DNA of 64,000 nt from Campylobacter showae (GTDB taxonomy: Bacteria; Campylobacterota; Campylobacteria; Campylobacterales; Campylobacteraceae), in contig NZ_UWOK01000001.1 of assembly GCF_900573985.1 (NCBI RefSeq), forward strand, positions 930,001-994,000, in the 5' to 3' direction. The position numbers and the translations under genes are program-made. Numbering within the stretch: the stretch's first letter is position 1; the number at the start of each line of letters is the position of its first letter. The notes under the pieces are model-generated. The model did no database searches, was not told where the DNA came from, and worked only from the letters and a program-made list of their open reading frames with translations. This document shows, in pieces, positions 21,110 to 30,436 of the stretch.

Positions 21110-22075
21110 TTATTTATAAATGCCGGTTGCGGCGCGTATTTTTTCCATTATCGGCGCTGCTACGGCTCGCGCTCTTTTCGCGCCTTCGTTTAAAATTTCA
21201 TCCACTTCGCCCGCGTGATTTAAATAATAATCAAATTTCTCTCTCGCGTCCGCAAAATAGTTCCAAACCAGCTCGTTTAGATACATCTTAAAGTGTCCGT
21301 GTCCTTCGCCGCCGCGCTCATACCTAGCCTGTAAGTCGCGCTGTCCGTCCTCGTCTAGGAATAATTTAGCTATATTATAGACGTTGCAGTTTTGCCACTG
21401 CTTAGGCGCTTCGAGCGGCTCAGAGGTTGTCACGATGCTTGAAATTTGCTTTTTTAGCCCTTTGGCGCCGGCGAAAATATCTATCGTGTTGCCGTAGCTT
21501 TTGCTCATTTTCGCGCCGTCGGTGCCCGGCACGGTAGCGACGTTTTCATCGACTTTATACTCAGGCAGGACAAATATATCGCCGTGCTCGTTGTTAAATT
21601 TGATCGCTATGTCGCGCGCGATCTCGACGTGCTGGATCTGATCCTTGCCCACGGGCACGACCTGTGCGCCGTATAGCAGGATATCGGCCGCCATCAAAAC
21701 GGGATAGCTAAAAAGCCCGTGATGCGAGGTGAGGCCCTTTGCGACCTTATCCTTGTAGCTATGCGCGCGCTCAAGCAGGCCCATCGGGGTGTATTGACTC
21801 AGTATCCAGTAGAGCTCTAAAACCTCTTTGACGTCGCTTTGCACCCAAAATACGCTCTTTTGCGGATCGATACCCAGTGACAAAAACGCGCTTGCGGCCT
21901 CATAGGTGTTTTGTTTTAGCTTCCCCGCGTCGGCGACCGAGGTCATGGCGTGATAGTTTGCGATAAATATAAACATCTCGTTTTGCCCCTGCGCCTCAAC
22001 CATTTGCTTGATCGAGGCGAAGTAGTTGCCTAGGTGTAGTTTGCCGCTTGGTTGCAAACCCGTTAGTACTCTCAT
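21110..22075 (-). CDS. trpS: TrpS, tryptophanyl-tRNA synthetase
   Basis: Class I synthetase, 321 aa. The HIGH-type motif is in TGLQPSGKLHLGNY at the N-terminus and the KMSKS motif is in DGAKMSKSYGNT. The frame is open to 22192, but those 39 extra codons look non-coding. The ATG at 22075 gives the usual MRVLTGLQPSG start and follows a purine-rich GAAAGAGAGAAAA, so it was chosen. Confidence 0.95.
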   Translation of the reverse strand: MRVLTGLQPSGKLHLGNYFASIKQMVEAQGQNEMFIFIANYHAMTSVADAGKLKQNTYEAASAFLSLGIDPQKSVFWVQSDVKEVLELYWILSQYTPMGLLERAHSYKDKVAKGLTSHHGLFSYPVLMAADILLYGAQVVPVGKDQIQHVEIARDIAIKFNNEHGDIFVLPEYKVDENVATVPGTDGAKMSKSYGNTIDIFAGAKGLKKQISSIVTTSEPLEAPKQWQNCNVYNIAKLFLDEDGQRDLQARYERGGEGHGHFKMYLNELVWNYFADAREKFDYYLNHAGEVDEILNEGAKRARAVAAPIMEKIRAATGIYK

Positions 22076-22132
22076 TTTTCTCTCTTTCTTATTGCTGCGC
22101 GTTGTCTTTTGCGCGCTTTTTGCGGATTTCGT

Positions 22133-22179
22133 TAAAATTTGACTCGATAGGCTACATGCCCTATCTTCGTCAAATTTTA
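22133..22179. terminator. Long hairpin between aroK and trpS
   Basis: TAAAATTTGAC (22133-22143) pairs with GTCAAATTTTA (22169-22179); inside it GATAGG (22146-22151) pairs with CCTATC (22060+100 to 22165). The two stems stack around an 8-base loop. It lies in the aroK-trpS gap (22076-22495). The rest of that 420-bp gap holds only many copies of AAATTT and no supported gene. Confidence 0.5.
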
Positions 22180-22495
22180 ACTTCAAAGCCACAAAAAATC
22201 ATCGCAAAATACTGCCGCTTCAAAATTTGCATTAAATCATACAAAATTTGTAATCTGCTAAATTTAAAATTTTACTTATCTTTTTGCTCTAAATTTTGCA
22301 ATCCGCCGATTTTGAACTTAAATTTTAGCTCACTTAAGATTTGACGTTCGCTACTCAAATTTCAGCGATACGACCGCGCCTAATTTTCACGCCGATACGG
22401 CCAAACGCTTTCGTATTAAATTTAAACCGCTCAAATTTAAAAAAGAAATTTAAAGCCGCAAATTTGAAATTTACGCTCAAATTTCAACTGAAATT

Positions 22496-23023
22496 TTACT
22501 TAATCCTTTTTCTTGATTTTAGTTCCGTCTCGATCTCTTTCGCGACTTGCTCCAGCTCCTTGCCTTCGACGTCTATTATGAGATCGGCGACGCTTTTATA
22601 CATCTTTTTTCTCTCGTCAAAAAGCTTTTTGGCCGCGTTTAAATCCTTTAAAAGCGGGCGCTTGGCGTAGTGCATCTGCGCTTCGCCGCTCTCGTCTATT
22701 CGCTTTAAAATCGCCTCGAAACTTGATTTTAGATAGATGATTTTGCCGATTTTTTTTAGGCCTTTGACTTTTGCAAAGCCGCCGCCGGCCGCTATCACCG
22801 AGGATTTTACGTTTTTGGCCAGCTTTTTAGCGAGTTTTGCTTCGCATTTTCTAAAATACTCCTCGCCTTTTTTCTCGAAAATTTCTTTAACTTTTAAATT
22901 TTGCTCGCTTTCGATCAGCTCGTCGGTGTCTAAAAACAGCTTGCCCGTTTTTTTTACGATATGCCTTGCTACCGTGCCTTTGCCAACGCCCATAAAGCCG
23001 ATGAAAACTAGATTTCTACTCAC
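22496..23023 (-). CDS. aroK: AroK, shikimate kinase
   Basis: P-loop kinase, 175 aa, phosphorylating shikimate in aromatic amino acid synthesis. Walker A is GFMGVGKGT (9-17). DTDELIE and [12 protein letters not shown] match the shikimate-binding region, and AAGGGF the family Gly-Gly-Gly turn. The start overlaps the stop of der by 8 bp. Confidence 0.93.
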   Translation of the reverse strand: MSRNLVFIGFMGVGKGTVARHIVKKTGKLFLDTDELIESEQNLKVKEIFEKKGEEYFRKCEAKLAKKLAKNVKSSVIAAGGGFAKVKGLKKIGKIIYLKSSFEAILKRIDESGEAQMHYAKRPLLKDLNAAKKLFDERKKMYKSVADLIIDVEGKELEQVAKEIETELKSRKRIK

Positions 23024-24419
23024 TTTTTCCCTCGTTTTCCTCGTCCGAACCGCTGCGATTTTTCGGGATCAGCACGATCGGTGTGCCCGATAGGTCAAAT
23101 TTTTCGCGTAGTTTGTTCGTCAGGTAGCGCGTGTAGCTAAAGTGCAGGGCGCGCGGACGGTTCATCACGAGCGCGATCTTAGGAGGTGCGAAACCAAACT
23201 GTACCGCGTAGTAAATTTTCACGCTTTTGCCCTTTTCGCGCGGTATAGGATGCGCTTTTACCGCCTCTTCGATGGCTTCGTTTAGCCTTGCGGTTTGGAT
23301 TTTTTGCGTGTAGTTTTTATAAACTTCTAAAATCAGCGGGTAAATTTTATGCACTCTTTTGCCGCCCAGAGCCGAAACGCTGATGATCGGCGCGTAGGCT
23401 AGAAATTTAAATTTATCCCTGATCTCGCGGCTAAATTTATCAAAATCTTCCTCGCTTTTGTCCCATTTGTTTAGCACGATTATGACGCCGAGCTCAAATT
23501 TAGCCGCTAGGCCCGCGATACGCTCGTCAAGCTCGGTTAGCGGTTCGGAGCTATCAAGCACCAAAAGCGCGATGTCGGCGAGCTCGAGCGCGGACTCGGT
23601 GCGGTTTAGCGCGTATCTTTCGATACCCTCTATCTTGCCGCGTTTTCTGATGCCAGCCGTATCGACGAACTCAAAAATCCTATCCTCATAGACGAAAGTC
23701 TCGTTTACCGGGTCTATCGTCGTGCCAGCTACGTCGCTCACGACCGCGCGGGACTCTTTTACTAGCGCGTTTAGTAGCGAGCTTTTGCCGACGTTTACGC
23801 GTCCGATGATGCCTACTTGGATATTTTTGCGCTCGTAGTCCTCGCGAGCCGATATCTCCCTGACCACCTCGCCGTCGTCGCCGAAATTTTCCAAAAACTC
23901 GTCCAGATCTTCGCCTACGTCGGGGCGGATCTCATCTTTTAGTTGCTTGTAGATCCAGTCTGCTAGCTCGTCGATGCCGGCGTTATGGCTAACTGAGATA
24001 GCAAAGCTCGTTTTCGCGCCGAAATTTGCAAACTCGTAGCTTCGCAGCTCGTCTTTTTTGCTATCGACTTTGTTGATTACGAGTGCTGTCGGCAAATTTA
24101 GCTTTAAAAGTGCGTAGTATAGGGCTTTGTCCTCATCGCTAGGCATCATTTTGCCGTCGACCATAAAGATGATCGCGTCCGAGCTTCTGGCTTCGGCTAG
24201 GGTTTTTGCCTTGACGTTTTTAAAGAGCTCGCTACTATCGTCCAGTCCGCCGCTGTCGATCAAAACGCAGCTTCTGTCGTAAATTTCTATGATTGTTTTG
24301 TTAGTATCTCGCGTCGTACCGCTAACGTCGCTAGTGATGGCTATACGTCTGCCGGCTAAGCGGTTAAAAAGCGAGCTTTTGCCGACGTTTGGCTTGCCGA
24401 CTAAAATTATCTTTTGCAA
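23016..24419 (-). CDS. der: Der (EngA), ribosome-assembly GTPase
   Basis: Double-G-domain GTPase, 467 aa, needed for 50S ribosome assembly. The first P-loop is GKPNVGKS at 8-15 with G3 DSGG and G4 NKVD; the second is GRVNVGKS near 206 with G3 DTAG and G4 NKWD. A C-terminal KH-like domain (about 365-467) follows. First gene of the minus-strand der-aroK-trpS block, in the same order as C. jejuni. Confidence 0.96.
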   Translation of the reverse strand: MQKIILVGKPNVGKSSLFNRLAGRRIAITSDVSGTTRDTNKTIIEIYDRSCVLIDSGGLDDSSELFKNVKAKTLAEARSSDAIIFMVDGKMMPSDEDKALYYALLKLNLPTALVINKVDSKKDELRSYEFANFGAKTSFAISVSHNAGIDELADWIYKQLKDEIRPDVGEDLDEFLENFGDDGEVVREISAREDYERKNIQVGIIGRVNVGKSSLLNALVKESRAVVSDVAGTTIDPVNETFVYEDRIFEFVDTAGIRKRGKIEGIERYALNRTESALELADIALLVLDSSEPLTELDERIAGLAAKFELGVIIVLNKWDKSEEDFDKFSREIRDKFKFLAYAPIISVSALGGKRVHKIYPLILEVYKNYTQKIQTARLNEAIEEAVKAHPIPREKGKSVKIYYAVQFGFAPPKIALVMNRPRALHFSYTRYLTNKLREKFDLSGTPIVLIPKNRSGSDEENEGKSE

Positions 24420-24527
24420 AATTTTCCCTTAAAAATCCCGTTAAATTTACGGCTAAGTTCGCCGCGTTAAATCCCAATTATACAAATTTTTTGCTTACAT
24501 TGTTTATAAATTTAAGCCGTTTTGCAC

Positions 24528-24533
24528 TACAAT
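24528..24533 (+). promoter_or_regulatory. -10 box for the EamA transporter
   Basis: TACAAT in the context GCACTACAATATG. An AAAGG ribosome site (24546-24550) and a TTG start at 24558 follow. The frame is open through this box, which argues against an upstream start. Confidence 0.55.
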
Positions 24534-24557
24534 ATGACCAAATTTAAAGGAAAAATT

Positions 24558-25451
24558 TTGTTTCGTAGATACGTTTTGCACCATTTGGGCGCTTATTATA
24601 TGATCATCGCGTGTATGTTTTTTGCTGCCGTCGGGGGCTTTGCGAAGGTTTTGAGCGAGCAGATGTCTAGCATCGAGGTCGTATTTTTTAGAAACGCCGT
24701 CGGGCTTGCCATCGTGCTTTACGCGATTTACAAAAGGCCGCCGACGTACCAAAAAGGCGGGCAGCTTTTCGTGCTGATGTTTCGCGGATTTATCGGCACG
24801 ATCGCGCTTTTTGCCCTTTTTTACAACATCGCTCATATAAATTTAGGCGCGGCCTATACTTTTCAAAAAACCAGCCCAATTTTCACGGCGATTTTTGCGG
24901 CGATTTTCTTAAAAGAAGCGCTTAGCAAAAAGGGCTGGGGCGCGATATTTCTGGGCTTTATCGGCATACTTTTTATCATCCAACCAAATTTAGGCATCAG
25001 CAAAACCGACTGGCTGGGTCTTTGGAGCGGCGTGGGGGCGGCGCTTGCGATGCTTAGCGTCAGAACTCTTCGCAAAAGCTACGACACGAGCGTTATCGTG
25101 CTTAGCTTTATGGCGTGGGGAACGGCTTTGCCGATGCTTTTGATGGGCATTGCGGAGTGGGTCAAATTTGAGCCTCTAGATTTCTTGCTTTCGCCGTTTG
25201 TGGCGCCGAATTTTAAAGGCGTAATCCTAATCGTGCTAATGGGGCTTGCGGGCTATTTTTTCCAGTTTTATATGACGAAGGCGTATGCGGCGAGCAAAAA
25301 GGCGGGCTCGGTCGCCGCGATAAGCTATATGGACGTCGTATTTTCGCTCGTCGTGGGCTATTTTATGGGCGATACGCTACCTAATGCCGCGGCATTTTTT
25401 GGTATAATGCTGGTCGTTATCAGCGGAATAATCGTAGCAAGGGAGAGATGA
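24558..25451 (+). CDS. EamA/DMT-family transporter
   Basis: Ten-helix drug/metabolite transporter of about 297 aa with two EamA repeats (about 5-140 and 150-290). Glycine-rich helix ends such as [24 protein letters not shown] and [10 protein letters not shown] are typical. The TTG at 24558 was chosen because an AAAGG ribosome site precedes it and the -10 box lies upstream. Substrate unknown. Its stop overlaps the start of kdsA. Confidence 0.88.
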   Translation: MFRRYVLHHLGAYYMIIACMFFAAVGGFAKVLSEQMSSIEVVFFRNAVGLAIVLYAIYKRPPTYQKGGQLFVLMFRGFIGTIALFALFYNIAHINLGAAYTFQKTSPIFTAIFAAIFLKEALSKKGWGAIFLGFIGILFIIQPNLGISKTDWLGLWSGVGAALAMLSVRTLRKSYDTSVIVLSFMAWGTALPMLLMGIAEWVKFEPLDFLLSPFVAPNFKGVILIVLMGLAGYFFQFYMTKAYAASKKAGSVAAISYMDVVFSLVVGYFMGDTLPNAAAFFGIMLVVISGIIVARER

Positions 25452-26257
25452 TGATACTAATAGCAGGGCCTTGCGTCATAGAAAGCGAGCAACTCGTTTT
25501 TGACGTGGCAAAAAGGCTAGTTAAATTTAACGAAGATAAGCGGATAGATTTTTATTTCAAATCAAGCTTTGACAAGGCAAATCGCACGAGTATAAGCTCA
25601 TTTCGCGGACCCGGACTTGAAAAAGGGTGCGAAATTTTAGCCAAGGTCAAAAAGGAATTCGGTTTTAAAATTTTAACCGATATCCACGAGAGCTACCAGG
25701 CTGCACCCGTAGGCGAAGTGGCCGACGTGCTGCAAATCCCGGCGTTTTTGTGCCGTCAGACCGATCTACTCGTAGCCGCGGCTAAGACAAAATCGGTCGT
25801 AAATATCAAAAAAGGTCAGTTTTTAGCCGCCTCTGCTATGAAGCATTCAGTTAAAAAAGTGCTGGAAACAAGGGGTATTAGCGGCGACGGATACGAGGTT
25901 GCTAAACAAAACGGAGTGTGGTTAACGGAGCGAGGCAGCACTTTTGGATACGGAAATTTAGTCGTAGATATGCGAAATTTGGTGCTGATGAGGGAGTTTG
26001 CGCCGGTGATTTTCGATGCGACTCACAGCGTGCAGATGCCAAGCGCTCTTGGCGAAAAAAGCGGCGGGGACGCGAGATTCGTGCCGTATCTAGCGCGAGC
26101 TGCGGCGGCTGCGGGCGTGGACGGATTTTTTTACGAGACGCACGTAAATCCTTGCGAGGCGCTTTGCGACGGGCCGAATATGCTAAATTTGGATGAGTTA
26201 GACGCAAATATCGCTCAAATTTTTAAGATAAAAGACGCCCTGGGCGATGCAAACTAA
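25448..26257 (+). CDS. kdsA: KdsA, KDO-8-phosphate synthase
   Basis: 3-deoxy-D-manno-octulosonate-8-phosphate synthase, 269 aa, joining PEP and arabinose-5-phosphate for lipopolysaccharide core. Motifs: [30 protein letters not shown] and DATHSVQMP. Two ATGs overlap (25448 and 25451); the second has the better distance to GGAG and would remove one Met. The 3' end overlaps the first SMR gene by 11 bp. Confidence 0.95.
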   Translation: MMILIAGPCVIESEQLVFDVAKRLVKFNEDKRIDFYFKSSFDKANRTSISSFRGPGLEKGCEILAKVKKEFGFKILTDIHESYQAAPVGEVADVLQIPAFLCRQTDLLVAAAKTKSVVNIKKGQFLAASAMKHSVKKVLETRGISGDGYEVAKQNGVWLTERGSTFGYGNLVVDMRNLVLMREFAPVIFDATHSVQMPSALGEKSGGDARFVPYLARAAAAAGVDGFFYETHVNPCEALCDGPNMLNLDELDANIAQIFKIKDALGDAN

Positions 26258-26576
26258 GGGCTTTTTGTGGGTGCTAGGCGGCGCGGTCGCCGAGTGCGGC
26301 TGGGCGTACGGGCTAAAACACGCCCAAAACGTCGTAGGATTCGCGCTTACTGCCGCGTTAGTCTGCGTTAGCTTCGTATCGTTTATGAAGGCTATGAAAT
26401 ACTTGCCCGTTAGCGTTGCATATACCGTATTTGTGGGGTTTGGAGCATTTTTTATCGTGGTCACCGAAAGCGTTAGCGAATACAGCTCAAGCGGCCAGAC
26501 GCCAGATTTATTGCGGCTATTTTTCATAGCGACGCTAGTTGCGGGCGTACTGGGGCTAAAAAGGCTAAAATCTTGA
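26247..26576 (+). CDS. SMR transporter subunit 1
   Basis: 109-aa, four-helix small multidrug resistance protein of the SugE/Gdx-like branch. The conserved membrane Glu is in [15 protein letters not shown], and [14 protein letters not shown] matches the family helix-3 turn. It overlaps a second, different SMR gene, which suggests an obligate heterodimer as in YkkC/YkkD. No riboswitch is possible upstream because it overlaps kdsA. Confidence 0.88.
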   Translation: MQTKGFLWVLGGAVAECGWAYGLKHAQNVVGFALTAALVCVSFVSFMKAMKYLPVSVAYTVFVGFGAFFIVVTESVSEYSSSGQTPDLLRLFFIATLVAGVLGLKRLKS

Positions 26577-26896
26577 CGCATATTTTAGCTCTTTTGGCGG
26601 CTGGGTGCTGCGAGGTTTTGGGCGTGTTTTTTCTAACCAAATTTCAAAAAAGCTTCGGCGTGAAAAAGGCGGCGAATTTTTTGATTTTGGTCGCAAATTT
26701 CGCCCTTTCGCTCTGGCTTCTTAGCTACGCGATGCAGGCAATGCCGATGTCGGTGGCGTACGCGATTTGGACCGGTATCGGAGCGGTCGGAGCCGTGGGC
26801 GTCGGAGTGATTTTTAACGGCGAAAAAATGAGCGTGAAAAAGGCGTTTTATCTATCGTTAATAACGTTAAGCGCGGTAATATTAAAGATAATCTAA
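26573..26896 (+). CDS. SMR transporter subunit 2
   Basis: 107-aa partner of the preceding SMR protein, TTG start overlapping its stop by 4 bp. The key Glu is in LAAGCCEVLGVFFL, and MSVAYAIWTGIGAVG is the family signature. Paired SMR genes usually insert in opposite orientations to form an asymmetric exporter for small cations. Confidence 0.88.
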   Translation: MTHILALLAAGCCEVLGVFFLTKFQKSFGVKKAANFLILVANFALSLWLLSYAMQAMPMSVAYAIWTGIGAVGAVGVGVIFNGEKMSVKKAFYLSLITLSAVILKII

Positions 26897-26905
26897 GGGA
26901 CAAAT

Positions 26906-28024
26906 TTGGAGGTAGTAGAGCAGGTCACGTCGCGAGATAAGAGTATTGTAAAAACAGGCCTCATAGGCATAGTGGCAAATGCCATTTTAGCGGCTATAAA
27001 GGCGGTAGTGGGCTTTGCTAGCGGCTCGATCGCTATTATTTTAGATGCGGTAAATAACCTAAGCGACGCGCTCTCATCGGTCATCACCATCGTTGGCATA
27101 AAAATAGCCGGGAAAAGCCCTGATAAAGAGCATCCATTTGGCTACGGCAGAGTGGAGTATCTAACGGCTATCATTATAGGCGTGATCATACTTTATACAG
27201 GCGGCACCTCCGTGGTTGAGTCGGCTAAAAAGATCATCTCGCCAAGCACCCCAAACTACGACACTATCTCGCTTATTTTGATCGCCGTTTTGGTTGTGGT
27301 CAAATTTGCGCTTGGTCTTTACACGCAAAGGGTCGGACAAAAGGTAAATTCCGACTCACTCATAGCAAGCGGAGTGGACGCGAAATTTGATGCTCTCATC
27401 TCGCTTGGTACGCTTTTGGCGGCTTTGGTCTTTGTATTTTTTGGCGTTAGTCTTGAGGCGTATTTTGGCGTGATCATATCGCTACTTCTTATCAAGGCGG
27501 CACTTGAAATTTTACGTGACGCGATAGATAAAATTTTAGGCGCGAGGATGCCTAACAGCGACAGCTCGCAAATTTATGAGTGCATAGGCTCGTTTGACGG
27601 CGTGCTAGGGGTGTATGACCTTATGTTTAACGATTACGGCCCAGACAAGAAGCTAGGCAGCGTGCATATAGAGGTGGCGCACGACATGAACGCCGCGCAG
27701 ATAGATGCGCTTACTAGGCGAATACAAAATGAAATTTTTGCGAAATTTAACATTGTTTTAGATACCATTGGCATCTATGCATTTAACAAAGAGGACAACG
27801 CAACAAGGCTAAACGTCGAAAAGATAGTTTTTGGACATAAATTTATCAAGCAGATGCATGGATTTTACATAAATAAAGAGACAAATACGATCACGTTTGA
27901 TATTGTCATAGACTTTAACGCGCCAGATAGCTCGGCGCTCTACCGCGAAATTTTATCGCAAGTAAGTAGCGCATATCCTAGCTATAAGGTCATCATCACG
28001 CGTGACACGGACTACAACGGATAG
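26906..28024 (+). CDS. CDF-family divalent metal exporter
   Basis: Cation diffusion facilitator of 372 aa, larger than the typical 300. Six membrane helices (about 15-215) include the metal-binding motif in ILDAVNNLSDALSSV and, in helix 5, SGVDAKFDALISLG. HPFGYGRVEYLTA is the loop signature. Two Asp become Asn/Lys-like variants (DAVNN), which occurs in iron/manganese-type members. A cytoplasmic domain (about 220-372) follows. TTG start. Confidence 0.88.
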   Translation: MEVVEQVTSRDKSIVKTGLIGIVANAILAAIKAVVGFASGSIAIILDAVNNLSDALSSVITIVGIKIAGKSPDKEHPFGYGRVEYLTAIIIGVIILYTGGTSVVESAKKIISPSTPNYDTISLILIAVLVVVKFALGLYTQRVGQKVNSDSLIASGVDAKFDALISLGTLLAALVFVFFGVSLEAYFGVIISLLLIKAALEILRDAIDKILGARMPNSDSSQIYECIGSFDGVLGVYDLMFNDYGPDKKLGSVHIEVAHDMNAAQIDALTRRIQNEIFAKFNIVLDTIGIYAFNKEDNATRLNVEKIVFGHKFIKQMHGFYINKETNTITFDIVIDFNAPDSSALYREILSQVSSAYPSYKVIITRDTDYNG

Positions 28025-28041
28025 AAATTTAAGGAGCAGAC

Positions 28042-28512
28042 ATGAAAATAATCGAAGGAAATTTGGCTTTAAAAGGCGGCGAAAAGGTCGCCATAGTGGG
28101 CGCGAGATTTAACCACATCATCACCGATAGGCTGGTCGAGGGCGCGAGGGACGCGTTTTTGCGCCACGGCGGCGATGAGGCAAATTTGAGCCTCATTTTG
28201 GTGCCGGGCGCGTTTGAGATACCGATGGCGCTTGAAAAGGCGCTAGCTAGCGGTAAATTTGACGCCGTTTGCTGCGTGGGAGCGGTGATTCGCGGCTCTA
28301 CGCCTCACTTTGACTACGTGAGCGCCGAGACCACCAAGGGCATCGCAAACGTCACACTAAAATACGGCAAGCCGGTGACCTTTGGCGTACTAACGGTAGA
28401 TAGCATCGAGCAAGCGATCGAGAGAGCGGGCTCAAAGGCCGGAAACAAGGGCTTTGAAGCGATGACGGGCGTGATCGAGATGCTAAGCTTATATAAAAAT
28501 TTGGAGGCGTGA
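28042..28512 (+). CDS. ribH: RibH, lumazine synthase
   Basis: 6,7-dimethyl-8-ribityllumazine synthase, 156 aa, penultimate riboflavin step. Motifs: [42 protein letters not shown] with the catalytic His, and [20 protein letters not shown] after AAGGAGCAGAC. One base separates it from nusB, an order common in bacteria. Confidence 0.97.
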   Translation: MKIIEGNLALKGGEKVAIVGARFNHIITDRLVEGARDAFLRHGGDEANLSLILVPGAFEIPMALEKALASGKFDAVCCVGAVIRGSTPHFDYVSAETTKGIANVTLKYGKPVTFGVLTVDSIEQAIERAGSKAGNKGFEAMTGVIEMLSLYKNLEA

Positions 28513-28513
28513 A

Positions 28514-28909
28514 ATGGCGACTCGTCATCAGGTTAGGCAGGCCGTCGTTTCGCTACTATACGCGCGCGAAATGGGCAGCTGCAGCGAGGAGTTCGTCGAG
28601 GAATTTTTAGAAGAAAAAAAGATCAGAAACGATCAGCGAAGCCTTGCGCTGTCGCTTTTTCACGGCATTTTAGAGCATGCGGATGAGCTTGATGCGCTAC
28701 TAAACGCGCGCCTAAAAGAGTGGAAGATAAACGAGATCGGCAGCATCGAGCGCGCCGTGCTGCGACTGGGAGCATACGAGATGAAATTTACCCAGACCGA
28801 CAAGGCCGTCATCATAAACGAGGGTATCGAGCTTGGCAAAGAGCTGGGCGGAGACTCGGCACCGAAATTTATAAACGGCGTGCTAGACGCATTAAAGGCC
28901 GATTTGTGA
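28514..28909 (+). CDS. nusB: NusB transcription antitermination factor
   Basis: All-helical RNA-binding protein, 131 aa, that pairs with NusE at boxA of rRNA operons. [17 protein letters not shown] opens the family fold, and [16 protein letters not shown] and [15 protein letters not shown] are strongly conserved. The stop overlaps the GTG start of pyrF. Confidence 0.95.
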   Translation: MATRHQVRQAVVSLLYAREMGSCSEEFVEEFLEEKKIRNDQRSLALSLFHGILEHADELDALLNARLKEWKINEIGSIERAVLRLGAYEMKFTQTDKAVIINEGIELGKELGGDSAPKFINGVLDALKADL

Positions 28910-29592
28910 AGCTATGCGTCGCGCTTGATTTGGGCTCGAAGCAGGAGTGCTTGCAGCTGGCGGAGGGGCTTGCGGACTTTTCGGATAAAATTTGGCTTAA
29001 AGTTGGTCTACGAGCTTATTTGCGCGACGGAGCGGGATTTGTGGAGGAGCTAAAAAAGCTCGGAAATTTTAAAATTTTCCTCGATCTAAAGCTCTACGAC
29101 ATCCCAAACACGATGGCCGATGCCGCCGAGGAGATCGCTAAAATCGGCGTCGATATGATAAACGTGCACGCAAGCAGCGGCAAGCGCGCGATGGCAACGG
29201 TGATGGAGCGACTAGACAAGCTAGCTTCGCGTCCGCTGGTGCTAGCGGTTTCTGCGCTAACTAGCTTTGACGAGACCGAATTTAGCGCGGTTTACAAGCA
29301 AAATTTGGACGACGCCGTGCGAAAATTTAGCGTGATGAGCTATGAAGCGGGGCTTGACGGCATGGTCTGTTCGGCATTCGAGAGCCGCCTGATAAAGGAC
29401 GCAACGAGCGCAAATTTTATCACGCTCTGCCCTGGCGTAAGGCCGTTTGGCGAGAGTGCGGCAGATCAAAAGCGAGTGGCGGATCTTGGCGTCGCGCGCG
29501 AGGCGGAGACTGATTTTATAGTAGTCGGTCGGCCGATTTATCAAAGCGCTGATCCGCGCGAAATTTGCGAGCGGATTTTAGGGCAAATTTAG
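28906..29592 (+). CDS. pyrF: PyrF, orotidine-5'-phosphate decarboxylase
   Basis: TIM-barrel decarboxylase, 228 aa, last step of UMP synthesis. The catalytic Lys-Asp array is in [22 protein letters not shown] and VVGRPIYQS bind phosphate. The frame is open further up inside nusB, but the GTG at 28906 overlapping the nusB stop gives the usual length (about 226 aa). Confidence 0.95.
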   Translation: MKLCVALDLGSKQECLQLAEGLADFSDKIWLKVGLRAYLRDGAGFVEELKKLGNFKIFLDLKLYDIPNTMADAAEEIAKIGVDMINVHASSGKRAMATVMERLDKLASRPLVLAVSALTSFDETEFSAVYKQNLDDAVRKFSVMSYEAGLDGMVCSAFESRLIKDATSANFITLCPGVRPFGESAADQKRVADLGVAREAETDFIVVGRPIYQSADPREICERILGQI

Positions 29593-29738
29593 CGCCAAAG
29601 CTTGCGTAAAATTAGACGCAAGTTTATTTTCAGCAGGATTTTCCGCGCGAGAATTTTAATTAACTCATCGCGCAAGGACAGCTCGGGCGGTGACTGAGTG
29701 CAGCAGCGAGATAAAATTTAGCGAGCTTTGCAGCGCAG

Positions 29739-29761
29739 GAATGAAATTTAAAATTTCATTC
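29739..29761. repeat. Perfect 11-bp palindrome after pyrF
   Basis: GAATGAAATTT and its reverse complement AAATTTCATTC separated by one base. It lies in the 213-bp pyrF-HhH gap. Possibly a terminator stem or regulator site; no T tract follows. Confidence 0.5.
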
Positions 29762-29805
29762 AAAGCGGTGAGCTTGGCGGAGCTTAAAAGAAATTTGAGG
29801 TAAAT

Positions 29806-30048
29806 TTGAGCGATTTTAGGAAAATACCCTATGTCGGCGAGGCGACAGAGGCCGATCTGCTGGCACTCGGCTACACTGACATCACTTCGCTAAAGGGTGC
29901 GGATCCAGACGAGATGTTTGAACGCACAAAGGCGCTCGGACGCGGTAACGACAGGTGCATCCTCTACGTTTACCGCATGGTTTGCTACTACGCAAATACG
30001 CCCCGTCCCGACAAAGCCAAGCTGAAATGGTGGCTTTGGAAGGACTAA
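29806..30048 (+). CDS. Small helix-hairpin-helix (Cdd1-like) protein
   Basis: 80-aa protein with a TTG start. DFRKIPYVGEATEADLLALGYTD is a helix-hairpin-helix motif as found in non-specific DNA-binding proteins. The whole length resembles the Cdd1 'pathogenicity locus' family of small HhH proteins. Monocistronic and directly before the tRNA. Role unknown. Confidence 0.75.
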   Translation: MSDFRKIPYVGEATEADLLALGYTDITSLKGADPDEMFERTKALGRGNDRCILYVYRMVCYYANTPRPDKAKLKWWLWKD

Positions 30049-30169
30049 AATTTCAAATTTGACCAGCGACAAGCCGCTTAAATTTGATAAAATTTTTACG
30101 CTACTTTTTCCGTGCAAGAGCAAGAGGCGCGAAAATACAAATTTAAGCAAGATATCAGCGGTATTTAAT

Positions 30170-30175
30170 TATAAT
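30170..30175 (+). promoter_or_regulatory. -10 box of tRNA-Ser
   Basis: TATAAT in TTAATTATAATGCGG, 16 bases before the mature 5' end. Confidence 0.6.
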
Positions 30176-30191
30176 GCGGTTTCTTTTTTGT

Positions 30192-30282
30192 GGACAGATG
30201 GGTGAGTGGCCGAAACCACACCCCTGCTAAGGGTGCAGCTTCTAACCGGGGCTCGAGGGTTCAAATCCCTCTCTGTCCGCCA
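30192..30282 (+). tRNA. tRNA-Ser (anticodon GCT)
   Basis: 91 bases including encoded CCA. Acceptor GGACAGA pairs with TCTGTCC, D stem GGT/ACC, anticodon stem CACCC/GGGTG around loop CTGCTAA (anticodon GCT), a long variable arm, and T loop GGGTTCAAATCCC. The long variable arm fits serine. Two recombinase genes start 155 bp downstream, so its 3' end is a likely integration site. Confidence 0.97.
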
Positions 30283-30436
30283 CGAGATATTCAAATTTCT
30301 TTGCAAATCACGTATTTACTGATGTTTGCGCTCATAAAAAATACAAATTTACTGTACCAAATTTCGGACATTTTTCGCTTGTGATAGCAAATTCGGCAAT
30401 TTGTGATAGAAATTTTTCAAGACTTGGGGGCAAGAC

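Noticed and set aside
22076..22192. 39-codon N-terminal extension of trpS
   Set aside because: The ATG at 22075 gives the standard start and has a purine-rich ribosome site; the extension shows no family similarity.
26247..26300. Guanidine riboswitch before the SMR pair
   Set aside because: The first SMR gene overlaps kdsA, leaving no leader for a riboswitch.
28720..28905. Long upstream extension of pyrF inside nusB
   Set aside because: It only reads nusB in another frame; GTG at 28906 gives the normal length.
30190..30384. 64-codon ORF across tRNA-Ser
   Set aside because: It reads through a complete tRNA gene and has no ribosome site.
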